Assembly: GCA_038380795.1 (NCBI GenBank)
Contig: CM076261.1
Location: 96,246,418 to 96,310,417 of the forward strand
Length of the DNA stretch: 64,000 nt
Source of the DNA: Pyrocephalus nanus
Lineage: Eukaryota; Chordata; Aves; Passeriformes; Tyrannidae
Direction: 5' to 3'
Under the pieces are notes generated by a model, which was not told where the DNA came from, ran no database searches, and was given only the letters and a program-made list of their open reading frames with translations. Both the position numbers and the translations under genes were made by a program. Position 1 is the first letter of the stretch; the number at the start of each line of letters is the position of its first letter. Positions 9,661-21,830 of this stretch are shown here, one piece after another.

Positions 9661-12600
9661 CCAGCTAAAAAGGTACAGCCCAGCCTGACAGGGCTGGGAT
9701 GGTTTGGGGCCCCTCCTCACAACACACCCCAAACCACAGCACACGAGGGACACGGGGGGACCTCACTGATCACACCCCACCTCTCCAAAGCTTTGCTCAC
9801 ACCTCCAGCCCTCCCTGACACAATCTTTAAACACCAAACCTTGGTCTCCAATACTCACACTACAAAGCTGCCACCAAGGTCAGATGGACACAGCCTCAAG
9901 GGCAGGACATGGAATCACACAATTCCACAAAGGAATGCCCACACCATGACAGAGGGGTAAGGAGGAGCTCACTGACCTTCCACTGGTAATTGGGGTTTGT
10001 TGCCCACAGAACCACAACACTAAAACTGACGGGTCATGTGCAGGAAACCTCACGGCTTCAATGCGGAATCAGCGCAGTGACATCACAGACCAGCCTGGAA
10101 ACAAAGGGAGCCAGCCCAATTTGTTCCTTGTTCATTGGATTCCTTGATCAGGCCAGGAAATACAGTTTACATCACAGAGTAAATGTCCTGTAAATGTGAG
10201 AAATGACATGGAACACAACACTGGAACAAGGCCACCCTGACCAGCTTCTGCAGTTCCACATCCATCCTCTTGCTTCCTTCAGGACAGGAGGGGCTGAGGC
10301 CTCTTTCCACCATAAGGAAGCCCTTGGAGGATTGAGGACCTTTTTTGTGACAGAAGATTTGACAGGAACTTGCCAACTGTCCACTAGTGATTCTAGTTCT
10401 TTCATCAAAGGTCCACGATGTTACAACCTTGGGTTATAAATTAGGAAACGTCATGTCGTGAGTGTGGAAAAAGCCAACTGATGTCACAGCCCAGCCGGGG
10501 CAAAAAGGGATCAGGCCCAGCTGGTGGTTTCTTTCTTGGATTTCTTAATGAGGTAAAAACACACACTTTGAATGACAGAGGATGTTGTCACATGAGTTTG
10601 AGAAATGCAAATGGAACATAACATTGGAACAAGGCCAACCAGCCCAGACTCGAGTTCTCCAGTTATTTCCCCTGGATGCTGTTCAAGTCAGGAGGGGAAT
10701 GAGCTCTCCTTTCCCATCAGGAAGCGCTTCCAGGCACTGTGATCTTTCCAAGCTATGAAAAGCTAGGTCCATTGTGACACCGGAACATCACCCAGCTCCC
10801 TCAGCATTCCTGGATGCAACACAAAGACTGAGGAACATCCGGGAGAACATAAGAGAGGCTCCAAAATTCCCAAAACACGGAGACTTGGGGGGGTCTGAGT
10901 GTTGCAAGAGATTGCTCAGCATTTCCCTTTGGATACTGGAGCCTTAATTCTACTCCCTGCTGAACCAGCTTTCTTTCTCAGCACACCTCAGGCCATTACA
11001 GCGAGAAGAATCACAGCACAAAGAATCACTGGTGCTCAAGGAATCTCTGCCAGGAGATGGTGGCATATTGATTAAATGTTTTGGGTGGCAAAGCTTTTGA
11101 AGACCAACTTGTTCCAACCACCCTCCATAGGCAGGGACAACCTAATTTTGTTGGGCTTTTGTTGTTTATTCAGACCTCCCTGACACATCTTCAATGTAAC
11201 TGCTCCCAAACAACAACTCTCCCTTGAAAGCTGTCAACAAGCTTTGCTCACATCTCCAGCCCTCCCTGACACAACCTTTCAACACCAAACTTTGGTCTCC
11301 AATACTCGCAATTCAAAGCTGCCACCAAGGTCAGATGGACACAACCTGTAGGGCAGGACATGGAATCCCACAATTCCACAAAGGAATGCCCACACCATGA
11401 CAGAGGGGGAAGGAGGAGCTCACTGACCTTCCACTGGTAATTGTGGTTTTTGGCTCACAGGACCACAACACTAAAACTGACGGGTCATGTGCAGGAAACC
11501 TCACGGCTTCAATGCGGAATCAGCGCAGTGACATCACAGACCAGCCTGGAAACAAAGGGAGCCAGCCCAATTTGTTCCTTGTTCATTGCATTCCTTGATC
11601 AGTCCAGGAAATACAGTTCACATCACAGAGTAAATGTCCTGTAAATGTGAGAAATGACATGGAACACAACACTGGAACAAGGCCACCCTGACCAGCTTCT
11701 GCACTTCCACATCCATCCTCTTGCTTCCTTCAGGACAGGAGGGGCTGAGGCCTCTTTCCACCATAAGGAAGCCCTTGGAGGATTGAGGACCTTTCCAAAC
11801 CAATCAACAGTGACCTCCACAGCACATCAAGGAGCTCCCCTGGCATTCCTGGGGGCACCACAGGGATTTATTGACACCCAGTTGTACAAAAGAAGAGGGT
11901 CCACGCTCCACAACACACCCACAAATGAGAGCCCATGAGAACATGGGGTGACCTCACTGCTGACACCCAAATTCTCCAAGGCTTCCACTGCTGATTCAGC
12001 CCTGCTGGAGACGCAGATTCCACGGAACTGCTCCCAAACACCAACTGTCCCTTGAAAGCTGCCGCCAAGGGCAGATGGACACGGCCTCAAGGGCAGGACA
12101 TGGAATCACACAATTCCACAAAGGAACATCCGCAAAACGACAGAATAGAGGAGCCCACTGACCAATCACCAGTAATTACAGTTTTGTTCACATGTACAGG
12201 ATGTTACAACCTATGGGTTATATGTTATGAAACCTCATGGCTTGAATGTGGAATAAGGGAACTGGGGTCACAGCCCAGCCTGGGCACAAAGGGATCGAGC
12301 CTCGTTGGGGATTTGGTTATTGCATTTCTTCAGGAGGTCAACAAATAAAGTTTGAGGGACAGAGAACCTTGTTGGAGGTGACAGGAGGACGAGGATATTA
12401 GAAGGTGGAAAGAGACAACTTCTGGCGATGTGGGCCAGACTGTATAAAGATAAACAGAGTCTGTTAGATTGTAAGCTCTCTCACAGGGCAGAGCAGGCTT
12501 CTTTTGATTGGACAATGTCCAATCAGAGATATCTAGCCTTTCCAATCAAGTACTGAAAAGTTATCTGAAGATTCATGTATCCCCCCACTTTGTATCTGTC

Positions 12601-13600
12601 AATCCCTAATCCTAACCAATGCCCTGTCCAAGTGTTTGCATTCCTTTCCCCTTTTCCCAGAACCTTCCTTATCTGCCTATAAAAACCTTCCATTTTGTAA
12701 AATAAAGTAGATAAGCTCCTAACACCCACAGCTGCTGTTCCTGTGCAATCTGTCCCCTGAATGCGGTCGGTCTGTCCCTCCGGATGAGACAAAATACGAT
12801 CCTGCCAGGCACCTTGATAAGAACTTCAGCTCAGCTGAACGAATCCCGCTGGTCTGGGGAATGACCCTGCACCCAAAACCAAGACAAAACCTGATACTGA
12901 AAAAGGCAGAAATCCAAATGGTATTCAGAATTCCACTGGAATGAAACAAGTTCAGTCTGAATTCAGCCTCTGGTTTTCCAGATCCTCTCTCTGGATCCTA
13001 TTTGAGATACAAGGGCAGGAGCTCTCCTTCATCCATTGGGAAGCACTCCCAGGAAGAATGACCTTGGCAAGCTGATAGAGAGTGGCCTCCCTAGCACATC
13101 AAAAGGCTCCCTCAGCATTCCTGGGTGCAAGTTTAAGTGACAAAGAACCTTGTAATGAAAATTTCAGAAACCCAAATGCTCCACAGGAATGGAATCTGAG
13201 CTGCCTGAATTCAGACTGAGTAGTCTCAGGTTTTCCAGGCCCTCTCTCAATCTCAGTCACAATTCCAGGGGATGAGCTCTCTTTCATCCATCAAGAATTG
13301 CTCCAAATGACCATGACCTTTCCAAGCTGATGGAGAGTGAGCTCCCCAGCACATCAAATGGCTCCCTCAGCATTCCTGGGTGCAACACAAGCACTGAGGG
13401 ACATCCAGTCCCACACAACAAGAGGGGGCCCAGTCAGCACAAAGCACCCACAAACCACAGCACACCAGGGCCACCAAATCACCTCCCTCATGACATCACA
13501 CCTCTCCTGGCCTCTGGGGGTTTATTCAGCCCTCCCTGACACACCTCCAACCACCCAAGCCTCCCACAAACCAACCCCTCCAAGCTGCCGCCAGCTGACA
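9661..13600. repeat. Keratin spacer modules upstream of copy 2
   Basis: This holds tandem modules of ~740 bp, each starting AAGCTGCC(A/G)CCAAGG. Anchors are at 9864, 11316 and 12056, and a final AAGCTGCCGCC at 13582 abuts the keratin promoter. One module near 10330 is internally deleted. A ~260-bp segment at 10870-11130 recurs at 34357-34610 and ends in CR1-like DNA. A solo LTR lies at 12370-12886. No gene is seen. Confidence 0.7.
12370..12886 (+). mobile_element. ERVK-like solo LTR, copy A
   Basis: It starts TGTTGGAGG and ends AAGACA. TATAAAAA is at 12678-12685 and AATAAA at 12701-12706. Flanks are GAACCT (12364-12369) and AAACCT (12887-12892), a 6-bp target duplication with one mismatch. 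Six-bp duplications are typical of class II ERVs. Its start resembles that of the ERV LTR at 4970, so it may be a relative. Confidence 0.85.
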
Positions 13601-13606
13601 GTGCTG

Positions 13607-13715
13607 GGCCAAGGCTGTGCCGCCCCTGCGGGAGCAGCATAAAAGCCGGCCCAGCGCCTCTCTCCCTGCCACGCTTCTCCTGACGCCTTCTCCTGCCTTC
13701 TGTGCCGCCAACAAG
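13607..13715 (+). promoter_or_regulatory. Keratin 2 core promoter and exon 1 (CATAAAAG form)
   Basis: TATA-like CATAAAAG with the variable base T at 13640. Exon 1 ends at 13715. The upstream junction AAGCTGCCGCCAGCTGACAG is class I. Confidence 0.8.
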
Positions 13716-13979
13716 GTGAGCCTGCAGCCCCTGACAACCCCCTCCTGCTCCTGCCACACCGCCCCCCTGGCCCCTCTCTCCCAGCACGCTCTGCCCCAGC
13801 CTCAGCAGCCCTCACGCCTCCCCACAGCCCCACAGCAGCCTCCCCACTGCCTCGCCCTCCGCCAACACCGCCCCTCGCACCCCCACGGCCCTGCGCTGCC
13901 TCAGCCCCCTCTCTGCTCTGCTCTTCTCACCTCTTCTCTTCTCTTCCCTGCCCTCACAGGGCCCCTCCACACCACACCC

Positions 13980-14315
13980 ATGGCCTGCTACGACCTCTGC
14001 CGCCCCTGCGCACCCACCCCGCTGGCCAACAGCTGCAACCAGCCCTGTGTCACCCAGTGCCAGGACTCCACCGTCCTCATCCAGCCCTCCCCCGTGCGCG
14101 TCACCCTGCCAGGGCCCATCATGACCTCCTTCCCCCAGAGCTCCGCCGTCGGATCCGCCGCAGGGGCTGCCCTGGGCACGGAGCTCAATGCCCAGGGACA
14201 GCCCATCTCCGGCGCCTTTGGGGCCTTTGGCTACGGCCTCGGCTCTGCCCGCGCCTTTGGCTACGGCCTGGGAGGCCTGGACTGCTACGGCACCAGGGGC
14301 TGCTCCACCTGCTGA
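13980..14315 (+). CDS. Feather beta-keratin, copy 2
   Basis: 111 residues, with the start chosen by homology to copy 1. The intron is 13716-13959 and AATAAA is at 14463-14468. Differences from copy 1 include CSTC at the end and Asp at 101 in place of Gly (GGLDCYG), the only acidic residue in the tail of any copy. Ala at 60. The 3' flank is class D1 (CACACATTCAGATGACTCC after the poly(A) signal). Confidence 0.97.
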   Translation: MACYDLCRPCAPTPLANSCNQPCVTQCQDSTVLIQPSPVRVTLPGPIMTSFPQSSAVGSAAGAALGTELNAQGQPISGAFGAFGYGLGSARAFGYGLGGLDCYGTRGCSTC

Positions 14316-14479
14316 GGGTCCTCCACAACACCCCTCACACCACCAGCTCAGGGCTCTGCAAAATCTGATACAAAAAATGGACCTCAACACAAGATCACTC
14401 TACTTCCATGTCACAGTGGATCCCTTCCACTTCCTTCTCTTGTCTCTTCACTCTTTGGTCTCAATAAAGTTCTCCTGCA

Positions 14480-14919
14480 GCACACATTCAGATGACTCCT
14501 TCCCTTTTTTATTTCCCATGGGCTTAGATCCTCACCCACCACAATGCCGGGGATCAACGGGCTCCTGGGGACTTGGGCAAGAGCCACAACCCCTTTGTCA
14601 GCAAATACCCCCCCAGCACTAACACACACACTGCACAGGCTGGGGCCCTTCCAGAACGGGCCACAAACCCAGCACCTGCTGCACCAAAGGCTTCCCCACA
14701 ACAATGCTCTCCTGCACAGCCTCTGCCAAAGTCTCTCTGGGCCAGCACACACTGCACAAACTCTCTCACCCACCACCACTCTCACACCTGCGCACCAGAG
14801 TCACAACATCACCCACTTTGGCAGGATGGAGTGCAAGTGCTTCAACTCTGCTGCTCAAGCAAAACCAGCAAGAGCAGGATTTCCAGGACCAGGGCCAGTT
14901 CACAATGATAGACCTGGCA
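14480..14919. repeat. Class D1 keratin 3'-flank unit
   Basis: The unit contains GGGGATCAACGGGCTCCTGG and CCCTTTGTCAGCAAATACCC. It recurs after copies 7, 8, 9 and 11. No gene is seen; it is a paralogous flank. Confidence 0.7.
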
Positions 14920-15340
14920 GGACAGAGACTCCACCTCCTCTTCCACTCTCTCATCTCCAGCACATTGAAAAATCCTTGTCTTCCTTGATCACAGAACTCC
15001 ATCTGTTTCCCTTGTGCCCATGGCCCCTTGTCCTGCCCGTGTGCTCTGCTGACAAGAGCTGGGCTCCCTCCACTTCCTTCCCTGCCACCAGGGATTCACC
15101 CCCACTGATGACACTGCCCTGGTCAGCCTTGTCTCCTGGCACTTCCAGCTCTCTCAGCCTCTCCTCTAGCCAAGATGCTCCAGCCCCTTCAGGATCTTTG
15201 TGGCCATTCACTGCTCTGGATTCCCCAAGTTCCATGAGCTTCTTCCACTGGAGAGCCCAGCTCTTCCCACAGACCTCACATGGGACACCACCAGTGCTGA
15301 GGAGACAGAAAGAGTCTCCTCCAACTACTTGATCACAGCA
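14920..15340 (-). mobile_element. CR1 ORF2 fragment, antisense
   Basis: The plus strand shows the antisense CR1 signature CCCATGGCCCCTTGTCCTGC and, later, CTCAGCCTCTCCTCTAGCC. Paralogous pieces lie at ~36150-36430, 39700-40150, 43550-43750, 48015-48470 and 56430-56900. Confidence 0.7.
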
Positions 15341-16040
15341 CTTGTCCCAGTCCTGACCTGGAGACTTTTGTCCCCTTTTCCCACCAATGTCCATGGCCAC
15401 ATCTGTGTCTGCTTATCCTTCCCCAGGACCACACAGGCATTTTCTGATAACAAAGCAACTGATCCAATTGATGCCCAGACATTCCTCCTGCCTGGGCTGA
15501 GCCCTCCCACAAACAGCACTGTGCCCCTGCCCTTGCTCAACTCCAGGACATGGCCATGGCCATGACCACTCCTGTTTTCAGGGCTGGCCCAAGGGATGCA
15601 GCTCCTGGCCTACAGCACTGCACACTTGTTCCATCTGCCCTTTGGGCCACTCACCCCAAGGCTCTGGGCCCAGCCCTGCAGACACTTCTCACCCCCCACA
15701 CTGGGCACTGACACAGCCTGGCCTTTTGGGCAGGCTCTGGGATCAGGCAATGCTCGTGTCCAACAACCCTGGGCACTCCCAAATCCTCTTCCTGCCCAGC
15801 AGACACAAAAGATGCCCAGAGAAGGGACCTCACCCCCTGGCACTCAGCCCAGGACAGGGCCCAAAAGCCCACAGCTATCAAAACCTTAAAAGGGAGATGC
15901 AACCAACCCCCCCCAGAGCACAGTCAGCAGGAACAGTCAGGTCTAGGGAAAGGCTTAGGAGGTGGCAGCAAAGGGGAGAGGGATGGAAGGTGAGGGAAGG
16001 GGCAACACCTCAGCCCAGGCACATGGGAAAGCCCAGAGCA
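15341..16040. other. Unclassified spacer shared with 56900-57560
   Basis: No gene is seen. Much of it recurs at 56990-57560 and partly at 43755-44060. The segment near 15600-15700 resembles DNA at 23600-23680, suggesting an old repeat, perhaps further CR1. Confidence 0.45.
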
Positions 16041-17770
16041 GCCTGACAGGGCTGGGATGGTTTGGGGCCCCTCCTCACAACACACCCCAAACCACAGCAC
16101 ACGAGGGACACGGGGGGACCTCACTGATCACACCCCACCTCTCCAAAGCTTTGCTCACATCTCCAGCCCTCCCTGACACAACCTTTCAACACCAACCTTT
16201 GGCCTCCAATACTCACACTACAAAGCTGACACCAAGGTCAGATGAACACGGCCTCAAGGGCAGGACATGGAATCCCAGAATTCCACAAAGGAACATCCAC
16301 AAAATGACAGAATAGAGGAGCCCACTGACCAATCACCAGTAATTACAGTTTTGTTCACATGTACAGGATGTTACAGCCTATGGGTTATATGTTATGAAAC
16401 CTCATGGCTTGAATGTGGAATAAGGGAATTGGGGTCACAGCCCAGCCTGGGCACAAAGGGATCCAGCCCCATTGGGGGTTTGGTGATTGCATTTCTTCAG
16501 GAGGTCAAGAAATAAAGTTTGAGGGACAGAGAACCTTGTTGGAGGTGACAGGAGGACGAGGATTTTAGAAGGTGGAAAGAGACAACTTCTGGCGATGTGG
16601 GCCAGACTGTATAAGATAAACAGTCTCTGTTAGATTGTAAGCTCTCTCACAGGGCAGAGCAGGCTTCTTTTGATTGGACAATGTCCAATCAGAGATATCT
16701 AGCCTTTCCAATTAAGTACTTAAAAGTTATCTGAAGATTCATGTATCCCCCCTCTTTGTATCTGTCAATCCCTAATCCTAACCAATGCCCTGTCCAAGTG
16801 TTTGCATTCCTTTCCCCTTTTCCCAGAATCTTCCTTATCTGCCTATAAAAACCTTCCATCTTGTAAAATAAAGTAGATCAGCTCCTAACACCCACAGCTG
16901 CTGTTCCTGTGCAATCTGTCCCCTGAATGCAGTCGGTCTGTCCCTCCAGATGAGACAAAATACGATCCTGCCAGGCTTCTTGATAAGAACTTCAGTTTAG
17001 CTGAACGAATCCCGCTGGTCTGGGGAATGACCCTGCACCCAAAACCAAGACAGAACCTGGTACTGAAAAAGGCAGAAATCCAAATGGTATTCAGAATTCC
17101 ACTGGAATGAAACAAGTTCAGTCTGAATTCAGCCTCTGGTTTTCCAGATCCTCTCTCTGGATCCCATTCACGATACAGGGGTAGGAGCTCTCCTTCATCC
17201 ATGGGGAAGCACTCCCAGGAAGAATGACCTTGGCAAGCTGATAGAGAGTGGCCTCCCCAGCACATCAAAAGGCTCCCTCAGCATTCCTGGGTGCAGGTTT
17301 AAGTGACAAAGAACCTTGTGATGAAAATTTCAGAAATCCAAATGCTCCATAGGAATGGAACCTGAGCTGCCTGAATTCAGACTGAGTAGTCTCAGGTTTT
17401 CCAGGCCCTCTCTCAATCTCAGTCACAATTCCAGGGGATGAGCTCTCTTTCATCCATCAAGAATTGCTCCAAATGACCATGACCTTTCCAAGCTGATGGA
17501 GAGTGAGCTCCCCAGCACATCAAATGGCTCCCTCAGCAGTCCTGGGTGCAACACAAGCACTGAGGGACATCCAGTCCCACACAACAAGAGGGGGCCCAGT
17601 CAGCACAAAGCACCCACAAACCACAGCACACCAGGGCCACCAAATCACCTCCCTCATGACATCACACCTCTCCTGGCCTCTGGGGGTTTATTCAGCCCTC
17701 CCTGACACACCTCCAACCACCCAAGCCTCCCACAAACCAACCCCTCCAAGCTGCCGCCAGCTGACAGTGC
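16041..17770. repeat. Keratin spacer modules upstream of copy 3
   Basis: Module anchors are at 16233 and 17748. The first module contains the solo LTR 16537-17052. A partial second module (17265-17500) is inserted before the final segment, the same arrangement as upstream of copy 2. Confidence 0.7.
16537..17052 (+). mobile_element. ERVK-like solo LTR, copy B
   Basis: Same LTR as copy A. The 6-bp duplication GAACCT is perfect here (16531-16536 and 17053-17058). TATAAAAA is at 16844-16851 and AATAAA at 16867-16872. Confidence 0.9.
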
Positions 17771-17772
17771 TG

Positions 17773-17881
17773 GGCCAAGGCTGTGCCGCCCCTGCGGGAG
17801 CAGCATAAAAGCCGGCCCAGCGCCTCTCTCCCTGCCACGCTTCTCCTGACGCCTTCTCCTGCCTTCTGTGCCGCCAACAAG
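17773..17881 (+). promoter_or_regulatory. Keratin 3 core promoter and exon 1 (CATAAAAG form)
   Basis: Variable base T at 17806. Exon 1 ends at 17881. Class I upstream junction. Confidence 0.8.
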
Positions 17882-18145
17882 GTGAGCCTGCAGCCCCTGA
17901 CAACCCCCTCCTGCTCCTGCCACACCGCCCCCCTGGCCCCTCTCTCCCAGCACGCTCTGCCCCAGCCTCAGCAGCCCTCACGCCTCCCCACAGCCCCACA
18001 GCAGCCTCCCCACTGCCTCGCCCTCCGCCAACACCGCCCCTCGCACCCCCACGGCCCTGCGCTGCCTCAGCCCCCTCTCTGCTCTGCTCTTCTCACCTCT
18101 TCTCTTCTCTTCCCTGCCCTCACAGGGCCCCTCCACACCACACCC

Positions 18146-18454
18146 ATGGCCTGCTACGACCTCTGCCGCCCCTGCGCACCCACCCCGCTGGCCAACAGCT
18201 GCAACCAGCCCTGTGTCACCCAGTGCCAGGACTCCACCGTCCTCATCCAGCCCTCCCCCGTGCGCGTCACCCTGCCAGGGCCCATCATGACCTCCTTCCC
18301 CCAGAGCTCCGCCGTCGGATCCACCGCAGGGGCTGCCCTGGGCACGGAGCTCAATGCCCAGGGACAGCCCATCTCCGGCGCCTTTGGGGCCTTTGGCTAC
18401 GGCCTCGGCTCTGCCCAGGCCTTTGGCTACGGCACCAGGGGCTGCATCTGCTGA
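18146..18454 (+). CDS. Feather beta-keratin, copy 3, short-tail variant
   Basis: 102 residues, in frame and intact. Residues 97-104 of the standard protein (LGGLGCYG) are missing through a 24-bp deletion between copies of GCTACGGC. A further codon is lost near the end, so it terminates GTRGCIC. This removes Cys 102 and half of the Gly-rich tail. Arg 91 is Gln. Thr at 60. The intron is 17882-18125 and AATAAA is at 18574-18579. The 3'UTR start (CTTCCACCACAGCTC) is unique, while the DNA past the poly(A) signal is class D2. Confidence 0.95.
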   Translation: MACYDLCRPCAPTPLANSCNQPCVTQCQDSTVLIQPSPVRVTLPGPIMTSFPQSSAVGSTAGAALGTELNAQGQPISGAFGAFGYGLGSAQAFGYGTRGCIC

Positions 18455-18589
18455 GGGTCCTTCCACCACAGCTCACACCACCTGCACCTGCCCTTCTCAA
18501 CTGATGGTCGCTCTACTGCAACTCAGACTGAATCCCTTTAAAAGTTTTCTCTGTCTTTTCTCTCTTTTGTCTCAATAAAGTTCTCCTGC

Positions 18590-18905
18590 AGCAAAACATC
18601 AGATGCCTCCTCAGCCTTTCTTCTCCCAAGTCTCCCAGAACTTCATTGGGCACAGAGCTCTGGCACCAGATGCCATCGCATGGGGGGAGAAGGGACCAGC
18701 TCTCTCCTAGGAAATATTTCACAAGCATCAACACACACTGGCACAGAAGGGCCTTCCACAATGGGACACAAACTCTTCCCTGGCCCAAACACAGCCTTGG
18801 ACACACCACCCACCCCTCTGACACAAACTCCCAGGGGGTGCTGCCTTAAATGTCCATGGACACCGCGGGATCCAGCCCTTCATCAGCCCCAAGGCTCTGC
18901 TTGCA
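18590..18905. repeat. Class D2 keratin 3'-flank unit
   Basis: It contains CAAAACATCAGATGCCTCC and GGGACCAGCTCTCTCCTAGG. It recurs after copies 4, 5, 10 and 12, each time leading to the same CR1. Confidence 0.7.
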
Positions 18906-19249
18906 TCATAGAATCATAGAATTAACTGGGTTGGAAGAGACCTCTGAGATCATCAAGTCCAACCCTTGATCCAACCCCACTGTGATTACCAGATCATGGC
19001 ACTCAGTGCCACATCCAGCCTCAGCTTAAAAACCTCCAGGGATGGTGAATCCACCACGTCTCTGGGCAGGCCATTCCAATGCCTGATCATTCTCTCTCTG
19101 CAAAGAACTTCTTTCTAATATCCAACCTAAACCTCCCCTGGCACAGCTTAAGCCTGTGCCCTCTTGTCCTGCTGCTGATTGCCTGGGAGAAGAGACCGAC
19201 CCCCACCTGGCTACAACCTCCTCTCAGGGAGTTGTAGAGAGTGAGGAGG
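18906..19249 (-). mobile_element. CR1 LINE 3' end, antisense, truncated
   Basis: It opens with ATCATAGAATCATAGAAT, the reverse of the CR1 octamer tail, then TTGGAAGAGACCTCTGAGAT. It is cut off at 19249 by the LTR. Paralogous to the CR1 at 23007, 28182, 51737 and 59829. Confidence 0.92.
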
Positions 19250-20647
19250 TGTCGTGGTTTTGCCCAACCAGCCAGCCCCTAGGGCTGAAAATGGTTTTGT
19301 CCAGGTGGATTTCCGGACAAAAAGGCCTATCAAAACTCTCAATAACACTTTTGTTAATTACATATTTAAGAAAATGGAAGAGGAAACTGATTGTGCAGTT
19401 GAAATTAAGAGCAGCAGCCATGTAGGAGAGGTGGCAGCAGGCCCTAACGGGGGCCAGGCCTTGGGCCGAGGGCAGGTGTAGCACTGAAACCCCCCTTCTC
19501 TCATGTGAGAGAGTGAGGAGAAAAAAAAAAATTGTAGAAAAAGACTGACTCCTTGGACAGAAACCGTTGCCAAAAGATTCTGGCAAAGAGATAATGAAAT
19601 GTTCAAGGCTAGAGCTGCAGCGAGAGAGAGAAGTTAAAAGGGGGAGCTGTTACTCCCCCCTTTCACTCTCTCCCTTCAGCAGGGAAAAGACTGAAAAATA
19701 AAACCCTGCTACCTGTGAAAGTTTGTTGGGGTGAGGAGACCCCCATGCTGCTCGTGGAAGAGCCTGCACTGAAGTAAGGAGATGCATAAGGAACTGAGAC
19801 TTTATGAGAGACCTGAGTCTGTTGAAGATTTATGACCCTGAGAGGGACAAGGTTTATGCCGCAGTGAGAATGACTCGGGTAAGCTTGGGATCTCAGTGAG
19901 AGATCCATGCTGCTGGTGCTAGAAATTTGTGACCCTGAGAGAGACAAGACTTACATCAGAGTGAGGACGGCCCGGGTAGAGATGTTGGGATCCATGTGTG
20001 GGATCCATGCTGCTGTTGAAGATTTGAGAGGCTTACACCGGAGTGAGAACGGCTCAGGTGAGCTTGGGATCCAAGGGAGGGATCCATACTAGACCCATGT
20101 CAGAGAGGTCTATCAAGGACTGTTCTCCCGTGGGAAGGGACCCCACAGGAAACAGAGGTGGACTCATAAACCATTATCCCCTGTGACCCTGTGGTGAATA
20201 ACCATGGTAGGCAAGTGTCCCCTTGCAAAACCATGGAAGGAAAAACTTTCAGGACCTGGGTAACCCCCAGCCTCCGGTCTTAGCCCAGGAGGGGGGTAGG
20301 CCTAGCCCTGGAGGCCGACACAGAGCAAGAGAGGAAGAGAGAGTGTTCCAGCTGATACTAAAGTGTTGCAGACTTATTGAAGAGACCTGGAGCTCCAGAA
20401 TAGAGAAAGAAACTGCTTCTCCTCCTTGGACTGATATAAAGGGGGGAGAAATATTTCTGTAAATACATAGTCCTTTTACTTAAGTAAAACTGTTGTAGAT
20501 GTAGTTCTTTAGGTTTAGCTGGTTACTAATAAATGTTAATATTATTTTCCCAAATTCAGTCTCTTTTGTCTGCATAAACCTTCTCTCGACTTATGGTAAT
20601 TCTGTGGGGGGAGTGACAGCAAATTAACCCAGAGCAAAACCACGACA
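19250..20647 (+). mobile_element. Long LTR with 13-bp perfect terminal inverted repeats
   Basis: Starts TGTCGTGGTTTTG and ends CAAAACCACGACA, exact inverted complements. It is 1398 bp, has no retroviral genes and has AATAAA near 20528-20533. No target duplication is present: the left flank is CR1 (GGAGG), the right flank is keratin spacer (GGCCT). The start resembles the solo LTR at 5459 (TGTGATGGTTTTG), suggesting the same broad family, possibly ERVL-like. Confidence 0.8.
19815..20092 (+). repeat. Three degenerate ~85-bp tandem repeats in the LTR
   Basis: Each unit has GA(G/A)AGACAAG or a related start, then AG(T/A)GAGAA(T/C)G or a close variant, then GATC..GATCCATGCTGCTG or a variant. The third unit is shortened. 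They could be enhancer repeats of the LTR. Confidence 0.6.
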
Positions 20648-21830
20648 GGCCTCATCTTCACAGAGTCCCACAAACCACAGCACACCAGGGACACGGGGGA
20701 ACCTCACTGAGGGCACCACCAATTTCCTTTGCCTTTGGTTTATTCAGCCCTCCCTGACACACACCCAACAAGCCAACCCTCCCAAAAACCAACTCAGCAA
20801 AGCTGCCACCAAAAGCAGATGGACATGGCCTCGAGGGCAGGACATGGAATCACAGAATTCCATAAAGGAATGTCTGCACTGTGCAAAGGAGGAGAGAGGA
20901 GCCCACTGACCAATCACCAGCCATTATAATAGTTTACTCACAGGTACAGGATGTTACAATATGGGGTTATATGTTATGAAACCTCATAGCTTGAATGCGG
21001 AATAAGGGAACCGGGGTCACAGCCCAGCCTGGGCACAAAGGGATCGAGCCCCGTTGGGGGTTTGGTTATTGCATTTCTTCAGGAGGTCAAGAAATAAGTT
21101 TAAAAAGACAAAGAACCTTGTGATGAAAATTTTAGAAATCCAAATGGACCATAGGAAAGGAACAAGTTCAGCCTCAAAAGCCTCAGGTTTTCCAGACCCT
21201 CTCCCTTGATCCCATTCAAGATACAAGCATAGGAGCTCTCCTTCATCCATGGGGAAGCACTCCCAGGAAGAATGACCTTTCCAAGCTGATGGAGAGTGGC
21301 CTCCCCAGGACATCAAAAGGCTCCCTCAGCATTCCTGGGTGCAAGTTTAAGTGACAAAGAACCTTGTAATGAAAATTTCAGAAACCCAAATGCTCCACAG
21401 GAATGGAATCTGAGCTGCCTGAATTCAGACTGAGTAGTCTCAGGTTTTCCAGGCCCTCTCTCAATCTCAGTCACAATTCCAGGGGATGAGCTCTCTTTCA
21501 TGCCTCAAGAATTGCTCCAAATGACCATGACCTTTCCAAGCTGATGGAGAGTGAGCTCCCCAGCACATCAAATGGCTCCCTCGGCATTCCTGGGTGCAAC
21601 ACAAGCACTGAGGGACATCCAGTCCCACACAACAAGAGGGGGCCCAGTCAGCACAAAGCACCCACAAACCACAGCACACCAGGGCCACCAAATCACCTCC
21701 CTCATGACATCACACCTCTCCTGGCCTCTGGGGGTTTATTCAGCCCTCCCTGACACACCTCCAACCACCCAAGCCTCCCACAAACCAAGCCCTCCAAGCT
21801 GCCGCCAGCTGACAGTGCTGGGCCAAGGCT
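20648..21830. repeat. Keratin spacer modules upstream of copy 4
   Basis: It begins GGCCTCATCTTCAC, which matches DNA at 45779. A module anchor lies near 20808. This interval keeps the module without the ERVK-like LTR: at 21114 GAACCTTGTGATGAAAAT is uninterrupted, giving an empty-site view of the insertion point. Confidence 0.65.

Noticed and set aside
13617..13979. In-frame N-terminal extension of the keratin through the unspliced intron
   Set aside because: It starts at GTG, not ATG, and consensus splice sites remove it. The 111-residue start after the 3' splice site matches the feather keratin family.
13812..14390. Antisense ORFs opposite the keratin CDS (up to ~200 codons)
   Set aside because: They are a by-product of high GC and codon bias on the sense strand, with no recognisable domain.
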